From Motilibacter peucedani (GTDB lineage: Bacteria; Actinomycetota; Actinomycetes; Motilibacterales; Motilibacteraceae): a stretch of DNA of 64,000 nt. The notes beneath the pieces were generated by a model. It had not been told where the DNA came from, ran no database searches, and saw only the letters and a program-made list of their open reading frames with translations. Position 1 is the stretch's first letter. Every line of letters starts with the position of its first letter. Of the stretch, positions 18,613-26,200 are shown piece after piece. The stretch spans positions 248,001 to 312,000 of the forward strand of contig NZ_RBWV01000011.1 in NCBI RefSeq assembly GCF_003634695.1, read 5' to 3'. Made by a program: the position numbers and the translations under genes.

Positions 18613-19497
18613 CTACCTCGGTACGGTGTCGCGACGGGTGGCTCGGAAGATGACCACGGTGACGAGCAGGCAGATGAGGGTCAGCGTGAGAGCAACGGTG
18701 GCTCCGTAGCCGTAGTCGCCGTAGGAGAACGACGTCTGGAACATGTAGAGCGTCAGCGGAGTGGTGCTCGTGCCCGGACCGCCACCCGTCAGGGCGTAGA
18801 TGGAGTCGAACGCCTTGAGGGTGCCGTTGATGCTGAAGACGACCGACGACACGAGCACCGGCAGCGACAGGGGGATGATGATGTTCTTGATCAGCCGCCA
18901 GCCGTTGGCCCCGTCGAGCGCGGCGGACTCGATCAGCTCGTCCGGGATGTCGAGCAGTCCGGCGTAGAGCAGCACCGCGTAGAACCCCATCGACCGCCAG
19001 ATGTCCATGATGGCGATGACGACGAACGCCTTGCCGGCACTGCCGAACCAGTCGATCCCGCCGATCCCCACTGCGTCGAGCAGCGAGTTGACAGGCCCGG
19101 TCTGCGGTGCGTACTCGAAGAACTTCTGGAAGAGCAGCGACACCGCCACCGTCGGCAGCACGACCGGGAAGAAGACGAGGGTGCGGATGACGCCGCCCGC
19201 GTGCTTCAAGAAGAACAGGTAGAGCAGCGAGAGCCCGTAGCCCATCAGCACCTGGCCGACGGTGATGCAGACCGCGTACTTGACCGTGAACCAGATGGCC
19301 GGCATCAGCGCCGGGTCGTCGAACAGCTTGCGGAAGTTCGCCAGACCGGCGAAGTCGAAGCCGGTGATGACGCTGCCGTTGAAGAAGGTGTAGCCGAGGG
19401 ACCACAACATCGGGAGCAGCATGACGAGGGAGTAGAACAGCAGCGCCGGCCCCAGGAGCAGCGCGATCGATCTCTTGTCCCCGAAGACACTGGTCAT
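18613..19497 (-). CDS. Sugar ABC transporter permease (MalF type)
   Basis: Integral membrane subunit of 294 residues with about six helices and the EAA coupling loop ELIESAALDGANGWRLIKNIIIP. The substrate-channel region FDSIYALTGGGPGTSTTPLTLYMF is typical of CUT1 importers. The ATG at 19497 is chosen because AGGAG lies about 9 bases upstream; a longer reading begins inside the intercistronic hairpins. Middle gene of the rhamnoside importer operon. Confidence 0.92.
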   Translation of the reverse strand: MTSVFGDKRSIALLLGPALLFYSLVMLLPMLWSLGYTFFNGSVITGFDFAGLANFRKLFDDPALMPAIWFTVKYAVCITVGQVLMGYGLSLLYLFFLKHAGGVIRTLVFFPVVLPTVAVSLLFQKFFEYAPQTGPVNSLLDAVGIGGIDWFGSAGKAFVVIAIMDIWRSMGFYAVLLYAGLLDIPDELIESAALDGANGWRLIKNIIIPLSLPVLVSSVVFSINGTLKAFDSIYALTGGGPGTSTTPLTLYMFQTSFSYGDYGYGATVALTLTLICLLVTVVIFRATRRDTVPR

Positions 19498-19547
19498 AGG
19501 GCGGTGCTCCTGTTGCTCGCTGGAGAGGACTGCTGGGTGCAGGGAGG

Positions 19548-19615
19548 ACCCTCGCACCCGGCGAGGGTGGCCGCTGCCACCGGTCCGGTCCAGGCGTGGC
19601 GCCGGGACCGGACCG
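19548..19615 (-). terminator. Two intercistronic stem-loops after the binding-protein gene
   Basis: Hairpin 1 pairs ACCCTCGC with GCGAGGGT (19548-19568). Hairpin 2 pairs CGGTCCGGTCC with GGACCGGACCG (19581-19615), with a further CCAC/GTGG pair. Both lie between the binding-protein stop and the permease start. Such structures usually act as partial terminators or mRNA stabilisers, so that binding protein is made in excess over permeases. Confidence 0.6.
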
Positions 19616-19628
19616 AAGTGGTCCTGAG

Positions 19629-20975
19629 TCAGCCGAGGTCGGCGCTGACGGTCTTCATGAACTGCTCACCCGACAGCTTCCCGCTGCCGAGCAGACCGCC
19701 GTTGTTCTGGCTCGACGTGGTGGCCTTCGTGGGGAAGTAGGCCTCGAACCACAGCACGCTGTCCTTGATGTTCGAGATCTTGGTCTGGATGTCCTGCGAG
19801 AGCGGCGGCACCGTGACGCCCGAGGCGACCTTGAAGCCGGTGATCTGGCTCGAGTCGCGCAGGGCGACCGTGCCGTAGTTGGCGATGATGCACTTGACCC
19901 ACGCCTGCGTCGCCGGGTCCTTGTCGTAGGCCGTCTTGGAGACTGCGAGGGCGGTGCCGACGTTGGCCGGCGTCTGGTCCGCCGTGCCCGAGCCGCCGCT
20001 CACGGTCGGGAAGCTCATGAAGCCGATGTTGTCTGCGCCGATCGCGTTCTGCTTCGGGTCGTTGAAGGCGGCCAGGGCCCAGGAGCCCATGTAGATGAAG
20101 CCGGCCTTGCCCGTCATGAAGGTGTTGAGCGCAGTCGCGTAGTCGATGGAGGTGGGCGACTTGCCGAAGTAGCCCTTCTTGCCGAGGTCGGCGATGGCCT
20201 GCGCGTCCGCCACGTACTTGGCGTCCGTCAGCTTGGCCGAGCCGTCCTTGACCGCCTTGAGCGCGTCCGCACCCTGGTCGCGGAGGATGTAGTTGCCGAC
20301 CCAGCGGGTGATGCCCCAGCCGTCCCCGCCCTTGCCGGCGTTGGAGATCGGCTGCACACCGGCGGCCTTGAGCTTGGCGAAGGCGGCAGTCAGCTCGTCC
20401 CAGGTGGTCGGCACCGAGATGCCCTTGTCGGCGAGCAGCTTCTTGTTGTACCAGATGCCCTCGATGTTCAGCTCCGTCGGCAGCACGATCTGCTTGCCGT
20501 CGTAGAGCGCCTTGATGCTCGACGAGGCGGCCGGGAGGACGTCGTCGGACACTCCTGCAGACGTGGCCGCTTCGCCGGTGTCGAGGATCGCACCGCTGTC
20601 GAAGAGCTGCTTGGTCAGGTCGGGCGAGTTGGCGCTGATGAACAGCTGCGGGAGGGCCTTCTGACCCGCGAGCAGCTGGAGCTGCTGGTCCAGGGTCCCC
20701 TGCGCCTGCTTCTTGATCTGCAGTGGCTGCGCCTTGTTCTCGGCGGCGCACTCCTTCTGCGACAGGCTCGTCAGCGTCGTCGGGATGGTCGTGTTCTCGT
20801 TGATCGCGAGGAACGAGAGCGACTTCGCCGACGATCCGCCGCCGGTGCCGCTGGACGAGCTCGCGCCCGACCCTCCGCTGCTGCTGCCGCCACAGGCTGC
20901 GAGCAGCACCGCCAGCGAGCTGACCGCCGCCGCAGCCGAGGCCACACGTACGCGTCCCTTGATCACTCTTGCCAC
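19629..20975 (-). CDS. Sugar ABC transporter substrate-binding lipoprotein
   Basis: Extracytoplasmic solute-binding protein (family 1) of 448 residues. The signal peptide ends in the lipobox LLAAC, followed by a Gly/Ser-rich linker and a typical two-lobe fold (LPTELNIEGIWYNKKLLADKG, FMTGKAGFIYMGSWALAAF). GTG start with AGGAGG 5 bases upstream. First gene of the importer, rhamnosidase and glucosidase operon; its promoter carries a LacI operator. By context it binds rhamnosides. The sequence itself does not prove the ligand. Confidence 0.92.
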   Translation of the reverse strand: MARVIKGRVRVASAAAAVSSLAVLLAACGGSSSGGSGASSSSGTGGGSSAKSLSFLAINENTTIPTTLTSLSQKECAAENKAQPLQIKKQAQGTLDQQLQLLAGQKALPQLFISANSPDLTKQLFDSGAILDTGEAATSAGVSDDVLPAASSSIKALYDGKQIVLPTELNIEGIWYNKKLLADKGISVPTTWDELTAAFAKLKAAGVQPISNAGKGGDGWGITRWVGNYILRDQGADALKAVKDGSAKLTDAKYVADAQAIADLGKKGYFGKSPTSIDYATALNTFMTGKAGFIYMGSWALAAFNDPKQNAIGADNIGFMSFPTVSGGSGTADQTPANVGTALAVSKTAYDKDPATQAWVKCIIANYGTVALRDSSQITGFKVASGVTVPPLSQDIQTKISNIKDSVLWFEAYFPTKATTSSQNNGGLLGSGKLSGEQFMKTVSADLG

Positions 20976-21005
20976 GAGTCCTCCTCGACATCCGGTGTGC
21001 GCTCT

Positions 21006-21047
21006 TGAAGCGATTCAAAACGTAACGGTGGCATGAGGGACCGTCAA
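21006..21047 (-). promoter_or_regulatory. Promoter and LacI-type operator of the rhamnoside importer operon
   Basis: On the minus strand TTGACG (21042-21047), a 17-base spacer and TACGTT (21019-21024). The operator TGAAGCGATTCA (plus-strand reading, 21006-21017) follows directly over the expected transcription start. A degenerate half-site with ATTCA lies at about 21088-21099, towards the regulator gene, and may give autoregulation. Confidence 0.7.
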
Positions 21048-21184
21048 GGCGCCGTGGCCAAACTGTGACACGGGAGGCTGCGGACCAGTAACGATTCAAT
21101 CCGACGCCCGGGCATGGCCACGCGCGTCCCGCTGGGCAGCCGCCTGTACCTTCGTGTCGAGATCCGGAGGACGAGGAGGATGGC

Positions 21185-22198
21185 GTGGCAGCGAGTGTCA
21201 AGGACGTCGCTGCCTACGCGGGCGTCTCCGAAGGGACCGTCAGCAACACGCTCAACCGGCCGTCGGTCGTCCGTCCTGCGACGCGCGAGAAGGTCCTGCG
21301 CGCCATCGAGGCCCTGGGCTTCGTCCCGGACGAGTCCGCTCGCGCACTGCGCGTGGGGAGGAGCCGTGTGGTCGGCTTCGTGGCCGACGACGTGTCCAAC
21401 CCGTTCTACAGCGACGTGGCCCGTGGTGCGGAGAACGTCGCCTACCCCAACGGCACGATGGTGATGATCTGCAACAGCGACGGCGACACGGCCCGTGAGG
21501 CGGTCATCCTCGAGCGCCTGGTCGGTCAGCGCGTGCAGGGACTGCTCATCACACCGTTGACGGACGACGACGGGCCGCTCGACCGCATCGCGGCCGCGGG
21601 CACCGCCGTCGTCGTCATCGGGCGCCGGTCCCGGTCCGGCCAGCACTGCTCGGTCCACAGCGACGACCGGCACGGCGGGCGCCTCGCGGTCGAGCACCTG
21701 TGGCAGCAGGGACACCGCAGGCTGGCGTTCGTCGGCCCCCAGTTCCACGAGCGCCTCTCCGGCGTGCAGGAGTTCCTGGCGGAGCAGGGGGCTGACCCCG
21801 ACGAGCTCCTCGTGCTGCCGGCGCGGCACGCCGATCCGTTGGGCGGTCGTTCGGCCGGCGACACGATCGCGGCGCAGAGCCCGCGGCGCCGGGTGACCGC
21901 CGTGCTCTGCGGCAACGACGTCCTGGCCATCGGGGTCCTGCAGGCGATGACCCACCACGGCCTGCGCGTGCCCGACGACGTGGCGATCGTGGGCTACGAC
22001 GACATCGACGCAGCGGCAGGCGCCGCCGTGCCGCTGACCTCGATACGCCAGCCCCGGCAGCTCATCGGCGCGACCGCCGCCGAGATGCTGCTCGAGGAGA
22101 TCACACCGGGCAGCGGCCACGTGCACCGCGACCACGTCTTCGAGCCCGAGCTCGTGACCCGCCGGTCGAGCGCCAAGAGACGCCCGGTCCGCAGGTGA
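21185..22198 (+). CDS. LacI-family transcriptional regulator (rhamnoside locus)
   Basis: Repressor of 337 residues divergent from the importer operon. HTH region KDVAAYAGVSEGTVSNTLNR, effector domain with GYDDIDAAAGAAVPLTSIRQP. GTG start after GAGGAGG. Very similar to the regulator at 8553 along the whole chain, including the recognition helix (S-x-G-T-V-S-N-x-L-N), so both may bind the same TGAANCGNTTCA sites. The effector domains differ in the middle, leaving room for different inducers. Convergent with the MFS gene downstream. Confidence 0.92.
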   Translation: MAASVKDVAAYAGVSEGTVSNTLNRPSVVRPATREKVLRAIEALGFVPDESARALRVGRSRVVGFVADDVSNPFYSDVARGAENVAYPNGTMVMICNSDGDTAREAVILERLVGQRVQGLLITPLTDDDGPLDRIAAAGTAVVVIGRRSRSGQHCSVHSDDRHGGRLAVEHLWQQGHRRLAFVGPQFHERLSGVQEFLAEQGADPDELLVLPARHADPLGGRSAGDTIAAQSPRRRVTAVLCGNDVLAIGVLQAMTHHGLRVPDDVAIVGYDDIDAAAGAAVPLTSIRQPRQLIGATAAEMLLEEITPGSGHVHRDHVFEPELVTRRSSAKRRPVRR

Positions 22199-22217
22199 GC
22201 GGCCCTTCCGACGGCTG

Positions 22218-23726
22218 CTAGTGCGCCACCACGGGGTCGAGGCCGGGGTCGAGCTCCAGCGGGCCGCTCCGGAAGAGCACGGCGGCCACGACGGCGGCGA
22301 CGACGAACAGGCCGGCCGACCACCAGAACACCGTGTGGTAGCTCGCGAGCGCCGCACGCGCGGCGACGTCGGCGGCGGCGGCATGGTCCTCCGCGTAGCC
22401 CGAGGCGGCGCTCGCGGCGAACGAGCTCAGCAGCGCGGTGCCGATCGAGCCGCCGATCTGCTGCGTGGTGTTGATCATCGCCGAAGCAACGCCGGCGTCG
22501 TCGTGCTGGATGCCTGACGTGGCGGCGTTCTGCACCGGCGCGAAGACGAAGCCCAGGCCCACGCCGATCACCAGCAGCGCCGGCAGCACGTCGGCGGCGT
22601 AGGAGCTGTCGAGGTCGAGGCGCGTGAGCAGCACCATGCCGACGGCGGCGACGAGCGCGCCGGTGGGCACGAGCGGGCGCGGCCCGGTGCGCACGACGAG
22701 GAAGGAGCCGGCCGCCGTCGCCGACACCATGATCGAGGCGATCATCGGCAGGAACGCGGCACCCGTGGCGACCGGGCTGAAGCCGAGGGTGGCGGTCAGG
22801 TAGTAGGTCAGGAAGAGGAACAGGCCGAACATGCCGGCGCCGGCGATGCTCGCCGAGAGGTAGGCGCCGCCCCGGTTGCCGTCGAGCACCACGCGCAGCG
22901 GCAGCAGCGGGTGCTCGGCCGTGCGCTCGACGAGGACGAAGACCGCCAGGACCGCGAGACCGACGACGATCGGGCCGAGGGTGAGGACGTCGGTCCAGCC
23001 GTGCGACTCGGCGTTGGCCAGGCCGTAGACCAGCGCCACCAGGCCGACGAACGCCGTCGCAGCACCGCGTACGTCCAGCTGCGGGCGCGCCGGGCGCTCG
23101 CCCTCGCGCATCCAGAGCAGGGCCCCTGCCAGGGCGACCGCGGCGATGACCAGGTTCACGTAGAGGCACCAGCGCCACGACGCGTACTCGGTGAGCAGGC
23201 CGCCGAGCAGCAGGCCGACGGCGCCGCCGCCGCCGGCGATGGCGCCGTAGATGCCGAACGCCTTGCCGCGCTCGGCCGGATCGGTGAACGTGGTCGAGAG
23301 CAGCGAGAGGGCCGCCGGAGCGAGGGCCGCGCCGAACACGCCCTGCAGCGCACGAGCCGCGAGCAGCGTCGAGAAGCCCTCGGCCGCGCCGCCCAGCGCC
23401 GAGGCGAGCGCGAAGCCGACCAGGCCGATGATGAACATCCGGCGGCGGCCGAAGAGGTCGGCGAGCCGGCCGCCGAGCAGCAGCAGGCTGCCGAAGGCCA
23501 GGGCGTAGCCGGTGACGACCCACTGGCGGGCGTCGTCGGAGAAGCCGAGCGCGTGCTGGGCCGTGGGCAGCGCGATGTTCACGATGGTCGCGTCGAGCAC
23601 GACCATCAGCTGCGCGAGCGAGAGGACGACCAGCACGAGCCATCGGCTCGCGGGGACGCCGCTGGAGGGGGTGGAGCCGGGAGCGCCGGGGCGGCTCTCT
23701 GCACGCTCGGTGGACTGAGCCGTCAT
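22218..23726 (-). CDS. MFS multidrug exporter, DHA2 (EmrB/QacA) family
   Basis: Membrane exporter of 502 residues with about 14 helices. Signatures: LDATIVNIALPTAQ in helix 1, motif A GRLADLFGRRRMF, WVVTGYALAFG, and AVGLLLGGLLTEYASWRW. It should export a drug or toxic compound by proton exchange. Two ATG codons lie two codons apart; 23726 is chosen because GAGG is then 6 bases upstream, while at 23732 it would be adjacent. Regulated with the divergent TetR gene through two operators between them. Confidence 0.9.
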   Translation of the reverse strand: MTAQSTERAESRPGAPGSTPSSGVPASRWLVLVVLSLAQLMVVLDATIVNIALPTAQHALGFSDDARQWVVTGYALAFGSLLLLGGRLADLFGRRRMFIIGLVGFALASALGGAAEGFSTLLAARALQGVFGAALAPAALSLLSTTFTDPAERGKAFGIYGAIAGGGGAVGLLLGGLLTEYASWRWCLYVNLVIAAVALAGALLWMREGERPARPQLDVRGAATAFVGLVALVYGLANAESHGWTDVLTLGPIVVGLAVLAVFVLVERTAEHPLLPLRVVLDGNRGGAYLSASIAGAGMFGLFLFLTYYLTATLGFSPVATGAAFLPMIASIMVSATAAGSFLVVRTGPRPLVPTGALVAAVGMVLLTRLDLDSSYAADVLPALLVIGVGLGFVFAPVQNAATSGIQHDDAGVASAMINTTQQIGGSIGTALLSSFAASAASGYAEDHAAAADVAARAALASYHTVFWWSAGLFVVAAVVAAVLFRSGPLELDPGLDPVVAH

Positions 23727-23741
23727 CGTCATCCTCGTGAG

Positions 23742-23775
23742 GCCGAAGTGGAGAACTGTTCTCCGGTACTTCGGC
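23742..23775. promoter_or_regulatory. TetR operator 1 (MFS side)
   Basis: Nested dyad: inner GGAGAAC-T-GTTCTCC is a perfect 7-bp repeat, flanked by GCCGAAGT and ACTTCGGC, also complementary. It lies right upstream of the MFS start and shares AAGTGGAGA with operator 2. Confidence 0.7.
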
Positions 23776-23787
23776 AGGCTAGCACGC

Positions 23788-23810
23788 AAGTTGAGGCGAC
23801 GTCTCCACTT
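23788..23810. promoter_or_regulatory. TetR operator 2 (TetR side)
   Basis: A 23-bp imperfect dyad, arms AAGTTGAGGCG and CGTCTCCACTT, matching at 9 of 11 pairs. It shares AAGTGGAGA (on one strand) with operator 1 and ends 6 bases before the TACGCT -10 box of the TetR gene, so it likely gives autorepression. Confidence 0.6.
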
Positions 23811-23828
23811 GATTGGTACGCTCGGGGC

Positions 23829-24494
23829 ATGGCAGCCGCTGCAGAGCCCTCCAGCGAGCGACCGCTGCGCCGCGACGCCGAGCGCAACCGGGCCCGGATC
23901 CTCGAGGCGGCGCGCGAGGTCTTCGCCACGCGCGGTCTGGCCGCCACGCTCGACGACGTCGCGCACCACGCCGGCGTCGGCGTCGGCACGGTCTACCGCC
24001 GCTTCCCCACCAAGGAGGCGCTGGTCAGCGCCGCGCTCGTCGGCCGGCTCGAGGAGGTGGTCGCGCTCGCCCGCGAGGCGCTCGACGCGCCCACGGGCTG
24101 GGACGGCCTCGCGACGTTCCTGCGCCGCAGCACCGACATGCAGGCCGAGGACTCGGGGCTGCGCGACGTCGTCCTCCGCTCCGACTGGGCGCAGGCGGAG
24201 CTCTGCTCGATGCGCGACGCGATCGCCCCGTTGGTACGCGCGCTGCTCGACCGCGCGCACGCCGAGGGCTCGCTGCGCCCCGACGTGACCGCCGAGGACC
24301 TGCCCGCGATCTTCGTGATGGTGTCGCAGGTCGCCGAGCACGCCCGCGACTTCCGGCCCGACCTGCACCGGCGCTACTGCGAGCTGCTCCTCGACGCGCT
24401 GCGGGCCCGGCCGGGCAACTCCCCGCTCGGTGAGGCGTTGAGCGAGGCCGAGGCGGAGCAGCTCACCGCCCGCTGGGCGCCGCGGCGCCACTAG
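23829..24494 (+). CDS. TetR-family regulator of the MFS exporter
   Basis: Repressor of 221 residues. HTH: RILEAAREVFATRGLAATLD, HHAGVGVGTVYRRFPTKEAL. The C-terminal ligand domain resembles that of other actinobacterial drug-responsive TetR proteins. No Shine-Dalgarno sequence; instead TACGCT lies 6 bases before the ATG, so the mRNA is probably leaderless. Divergent from the exporter, which is the natural target. Confidence 0.92.
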   Translation: MAAAAEPSSERPLRRDAERNRARILEAAREVFATRGLAATLDDVAHHAGVGVGTVYRRFPTKEALVSAALVGRLEEVVALAREALDAPTGWDGLATFLRRSTDMQAEDSGLRDVVLRSDWAQAELCSMRDAIAPLVRALLDRAHAEGSLRPDVTAEDLPAIFVMVSQVAEHARDFRPDLHRRYCELLLDALRARPGNSPLGEALSEAEAEQLTARWAPRRH

Positions 24495-24512
24495 GGGGGC
24501 CGGGCGCTTCCC

Positions 24513-24567
24513 TTGGCACGATGGGCCATCGTGACGGTCCTACCGTCACGATGGCCCATCCTGCCAA
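24513..24567. repeat. Long near-perfect inverted repeat (26-bp arms)
   Basis: Arms TTGGCA-C-GATGGGCC..GACGGT and the complement, with only one mismatched pair in 26 and a 3-base CCT loop. The inner 19 bp are perfect. Each arm also contains a smaller palindrome around CACGATG/CATCGTG. It lies between convergent genes and could be a bidirectional terminator, but it is longer and more exact than the other terminators here. It may be a copy of a dispersed genomic repeat. Confidence 0.8.
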
Positions 24568-24586
24568 CGTCGTCCCGGGTCGGGCG

Positions 24587-25258
24587 TCAGGTCGTCGAGC
24601 CGCTCGCCGTGGGCGTCGGCGTGCTCGGCGTGGCGGGAGTGGCCGGCGTCGTGGGGGCGCTCGGCGCCGTGCCCGGACGCGAACCCCCGTGGCCGCCGCG
24701 ACCGCCACCACCGGCGCAGGTGGTGGTGACCTCCTGGGTGATCCGTGCGGTCAGGTCGGCCGACATCGAATCGGCCTGCGCCTGGGTCAGCGTGCCCGCC
24801 TCGACGGCCGCGGCGAGGCGGGCCTTCTCGGAGGCCACGAGCTTGGCGACCAGCGTGGACTGGCTGACGCCCTTGCCCTGCGCGACCTGCGCCAGCGTCT
24901 TGCCGCTGTCGAGCGCGGTGCGCAGGTCGTCGGCCGAGATGCCGATGACGCTCGCAGCGGTGTCGAGGTCGGCCCCGCGGCCGTGCCCGCCACCGGGACC
25001 GCCCAGCCCACCCGGGCCATGGTCGGGCAACGCGCTGCTCAGCGTGCTGGCCACCTCGTCGGCCTGCGTCTGCGACAGGGTGCCGTCGCTCACGAGGCCC
25101 TTGAGCGCGTCGGCGATGGCGCTCGCCCGACCGGTGAGCGCCGAGGTGCTGGATGTGGCGGCCGAGGCTGCGGTGGGGCCGAGGACGGCGCCCACCCCCA
25201 GCCCGGCGAGCCCGACGGCACCTGCGAGGACGAGGCCGGATGCCCGCGTCGACTTCAT
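24587..25258 (-). CDS. Small exported Gly/Thr/Pro-rich protein of the flavin locus
   Basis: Predicted secreted protein of 223 residues, family not named. Signal peptide (hydrophobic run ending ASAATSS). The mature part has two similar helical units, DGTLSQTQADEVASTLSSAL and EAGTLTQAQADSMSADLTAR, separated by a Gly-rich stretch and ASVIGISADDLRTALDSGKT. The tail is PT-repeat rich (TTPATPATPSTPTPT). ATG with AAGGAG 6 bases upstream. Last gene behind reductase, FMN protein and ApbE, so a surface role linked to that redox system is possible. It has no cysteine pair or metal motif. Proteins of this build are common and unassigned in actinobacteria. Confidence 0.8.
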   Translation of the reverse strand: MKSTRASGLVLAGAVGLAGLGVGAVLGPTAASAATSSTSALTGRASAIADALKGLVSDGTLSQTQADEVASTLSSALPDHGPGGLGGPGGGHGRGADLDTAASVIGISADDLRTALDSGKTLAQVAQGKGVSQSTLVAKLVASEKARLAAAVEAGTLTQAQADSMSADLTARITQEVTTTCAGGGGRGGHGGSRPGTAPSAPTTPATPATPSTPTPTASGSTT

Positions 25259-25380
25259 GGAGGACTCCTTCTGACGAGGGCGGCCCCCGCGGTGGGCGCC
25301 GCTGCTCCCCATGGAGCGGCACGCGGCTGGACGCTCGCTGTGGCCGCGCTGCCACGGGCCTGTGGCTGGCTGTGAGCCGT

Positions 25381-26199
25381 CTAGCCGAGGACGCGCGCGA
25401 GCGGCACGGTCCACGGGCGAACCCGTCGTCCGGCGACCTGGCGGCTGCTGATGAGCGAGCCGTCACCGCGTACGAGCAGGACCTGCGTCGCGGCGGGCGC
25501 CAGCCACGACAGCGAGTCGACACCACCGACGTACGCGGCGGTGGCGTAGACGTCGGCCCAGAGCAGGCTCGGCGCCAGCACGGTCGCCGACAGCACCTGC
25601 TGAGCAGCGGGCCGGCCGGTGCGCGGGTCGACGATGTGCGCGCCGCGGTGCGCCGCGCCGGAGGTGGCGACCGCGCCGTCGGAGAGGGCGAAGGTACGCA
25701 GGGTGCGCGCCGGGTCGCGCGGGTCCTCGATCGCGACCTGCCAGGTACGCCCCTCCTCTGCGCGCAGCACGATGTCGCCGCCCGCGTTGACCAGCCAGTC
25801 GCTCCCCCGAGCCGCCTCGCGCAGCCGTTCTGCGGCCCGCTCGACGGCCCAGCCCTTGACCAGACCGGAGGGGTCGAAGCCGCCGGGGAGCTCGGCGTCG
25901 AAGGCGCCGTGCGTCCGCCTGCGCGCCTCGTCGCAGAGCTCGAGGACCTCGGCCATCTGCGCCGAGGGCACGGGCGCCTCCCCGCGGCGGCGGGCCATCA
26001 CCTCGCTGTCGTCGCGGTAGGTGCTGAACCGCGCGTCGGCGCGCCGGAGCTCGGCGTAGAGGTCGGCCACCGCCTGCTCCACCGTGCCCGAGCCGGCGTT
26101 CTCGCCGCGCACGTGGACGCTGACGGGCAGGCCCATGACCTGCTCGACCCACGCGCGGCGCGGCAGGTGGGCGGCGGGGACCTCGAGCAGGGCGGTCAC
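25381..26199 (-). CDS. apbE: FAD:protein FMN transferase (ApbE)
   Basis: Flavin transferase of 272 residues that moves FMN from FAD onto a Ser/Thr of target proteins, needing Mg2+. Family marks: FSTYRDDSEV near residue 54, FDPSGLVKGWAVERA (KGWA-type), NAGGDIVLR and the C-terminal ADVYATAAYVGG region. No signal peptide or lipobox is visible, so the catalytic side is not clear from sequence. GTG start one base after the stop of the FMN-binding protein gene, which encodes its probable substrate. Slightly short for the family but all domains are present. Confidence 0.92.
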   Translation of the reverse strand: MTALLEVPAAHLPRRAWVEQVMGLPVSVHVRGENAGSGTVEQAVADLYAELRRADARFSTYRDDSEVMARRRGEAPVPSAQMAEVLELCDEARRRTHGAFDAELPGGFDPSGLVKGWAVERAAERLREAARGSDWLVNAGGDIVLRAEEGRTWQVAIEDPRDPARTLRTFALSDGAVATSGAAHRGAHIVDPRTGRPAAQQVLSATVLAPSLLWADVYATAAYVGGVDSLSWLAPAATQVLLVRGDGSLISSRQVAGRRVRPWTVPLARVLG

Positions 26200-26200
26200 G

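Noticed and set aside
24513-24567. Insertion-sequence end or miniature transposon
   Set aside because: No target-site duplication, no transposase and arms separated by only 3 bases; reported instead as an inverted repeat of unknown type.
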